Of a DNA stretch of 64,000 nucleotides, positions 63,334 through 64,000 are shown piece by piece. This DNA comes from Clostridium sp. 12(A) (GTDB lineage Bacteria; Bacillota; Clostridia; Lachnospirales; Lachnospiraceae), in assembly GCA_000526575.1 (NCBI GenBank), contig JAGI01000002.1, positions 3,262,501-3,326,500 on the forward strand, in the 5' to 3' direction. The first letter of the stretch is position 1. Each line of letters starts with the position of its first letter. Both the position numbers and the translations under genes were made by a program. Below the pieces are notes generated by a model that worked only from the letters and a program-made list of their open reading frames with translations, made no database searches and was not told the origin of the DNA.

Positions 63334-64000
63334 ATGAAGATCGAGAAAGTACTGAATAATAACATGGTATTAGCTTATAATACGGAGGGAAAAGAAGTTA
63401 TTCTAAAAGGAAAGTCCATCGGTTTCGGAAGTAAAAAAGGCGATGAAGTTGATCGCAAACTGGTGGAACGGGTATTCGTACAGAATGATAAAAAGGATGC
63501 CAGACACTTTGAAGAATACTTTGCAAAGCTTCCCCAGGAATATTGGGAGATCAGCGAGCAGACCGTTGATTATGCGAAAAGCGAATTTGGCATACAGCTT
63601 AACGAGCGGACCATCCTTACGGTTTGTGACCACATTGCGGGAGCGGTTGACCGTTACCGGGATGGGATTATACTCCGCAATGCCATGGTTTGGGAGGGAA
63701 AGCGGTTTTATCCCAATGAGTTCAAGGTTGGTCAGTATGCTCTGGATCTCATTCAAAAAAGACTGAATGTGAAGATGGAAGAGGATGAAGCCATGTTCCT
63801 GGCATTTCATTTCGTCTACGGCCAGTTAAAGAAAAAAGAGCCTGAGAATTTTGAACTGATTACCCAGATCATCCGTGATATCATTGATATTGTGGAGGCA
63901 TCTTATCAGGTAAAGCTTAATGCGGAATCCTGGGATTACAGACGATTTGTAACACACATTCGATTTTTCGCTCAACGCATGCTGCAGAATAAGCAGTATG
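63334..64000 (+). CDS. BglG/LicT-family transcription antiterminator, cut at the right edge
   Basis: The first 222 residues of a PTS-controlled antiterminator. The RNA-binding CAT domain covers about residues 1-55 (KIEKVLNNNMVLAYNTEGKE and KSIGFGSKKGDEVD); PRD1 runs about 65-170 with the regulated His in TVCDHIAGAVDRY and FLAFHFVYGQ; PRD2 begins near 175 (RRFVTHIRFFAQRM) and is interrupted by the window end. GAAGGGG precedes the ATG. It would be phosphorylated by HPr and a sugar-specific EII, whose genes presumably follow outside the window. Confidence 0.95.
   Translation, partial: MKIEKVLNNNMVLAYNTEGKEVILKGKSIGFGSKKGDEVDRKLVERVFVQNDKKDARHFEEYFAKLPQEYWEISEQTVDYAKSEFGIQLNERTILTVCDHIAGAVDRYRDGIILRNAMVWEGKRFYPNEFKVGQYALDLIQKRLNVKMEEDEAMFLAFHFVYGQLKKKEPENFELITQIIRDIIDIVEASYQVKLNAESWDYRRFVTHIRFFAQRMLQNKQY

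Overview
The window is a chromosomal piece of a spore-forming, low-to-moderate GC Firmicute, most likely a Lachnospiraceae of the Lacrimispora / [Clostridium] saccharolyticum type. The reasons are the Gram-positive ribosome binding sites (AGGAGG) before nearly every gene, the rpsF-ssb-rpsR operon, dipicolinate synthase genes (sporulation), DUF951, a LicT/BglG antiterminator, YesM/YesN two-component genes next to a CUT1 sugar ABC transporter, and Clostridia-type small proteins. This placement comes from gene content read by eye, not from a database search.

Layout. 1-2846: the 3' five-sixths of a 23S rRNA gene, then tRNA-Asn, tRNA-Glu and tRNA-Cys and their terminator; no 5S gene follows the 23S. 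2900-6350: a degraded zone with an old-yellow-enzyme reductase, a small hypothetical gene and several relics (a lone IS200-type end hairpin, a helix-turn-helix gene remnant, a frameshifted nucleotidyltransferase-like gene, an IS3 transposase fragment). 6355-7494: a PrpF-family isomerase. 7717-17939: an oligosaccharide-use locus (YesM-type kinase and YesN-type regulator divergent from two ABC permeases, a binding lipoprotein, a DUF2264 protein, GH88 and GH105 unsaturated uronyl hydrolases), probably for pectin- or glycosaminoglycan-derived oligosaccharides already cut by a lyase. 18443-24354: a membrane protein with an L7/L12-like tail, Kup, an M28-like protein, and a phage-style divergent repressor/Cro pair surrounded by four copies of one operator. 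24515-29079: an RpiR regulator and a PfkB kinase / PTS EIIBCA / class II aldolase operon that would import and cleave a ketohexose through a bisphosphate.

29174-42776 is ordinary core genome: dpaB-dpaA (spoVFBA) divergent from dapA, an amidohydrolase, a chemoreceptor, an HPr-like protein without the phosphorylatable histidine, an AraC regulator, DUF2156 and GNAT genes, a sirtuin, an aldo/keto reductase, DUF951 and rpsF-ssb-rpsR.

42777-48490 is an AT-rich accessory island directly behind rpsR. The end of rpsR and its downstream terminator region occur a second time, diverged, about 3.4 kb later, so the 3.2 kb between looks inserted. It carries an unknown one-TM protein and an endonuclease/exonuclease/phosphatase gene whose front and back halves now face opposite ways, as if about 420 bp had inverted, followed by an overlapping partner gene. 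Next come an IS200-type element with a hairpin-rich non-coding tail and a zinc-finger-like hypothetical gene.

48560-64000 is a mixture of small metabolic, regulatory and resistance genes: HXXEE membrane protein, a TetR remnant that has lost its DNA-binding helix, VOC and GNAT proteins, a metallo-beta-lactamase-fold protein, a choline-binding-repeat surface protein, a membrane methyltransferase, a peptide-deformylase homologue, an SDR, an RpiB/LacAB isomerase, a nitroreductase, DUF1266, an ArsR-MATE pair with a clear palindromic operator, a methyltransferase, and the start of a LicT/BglG antiterminator behind its own RAT/terminator leader.
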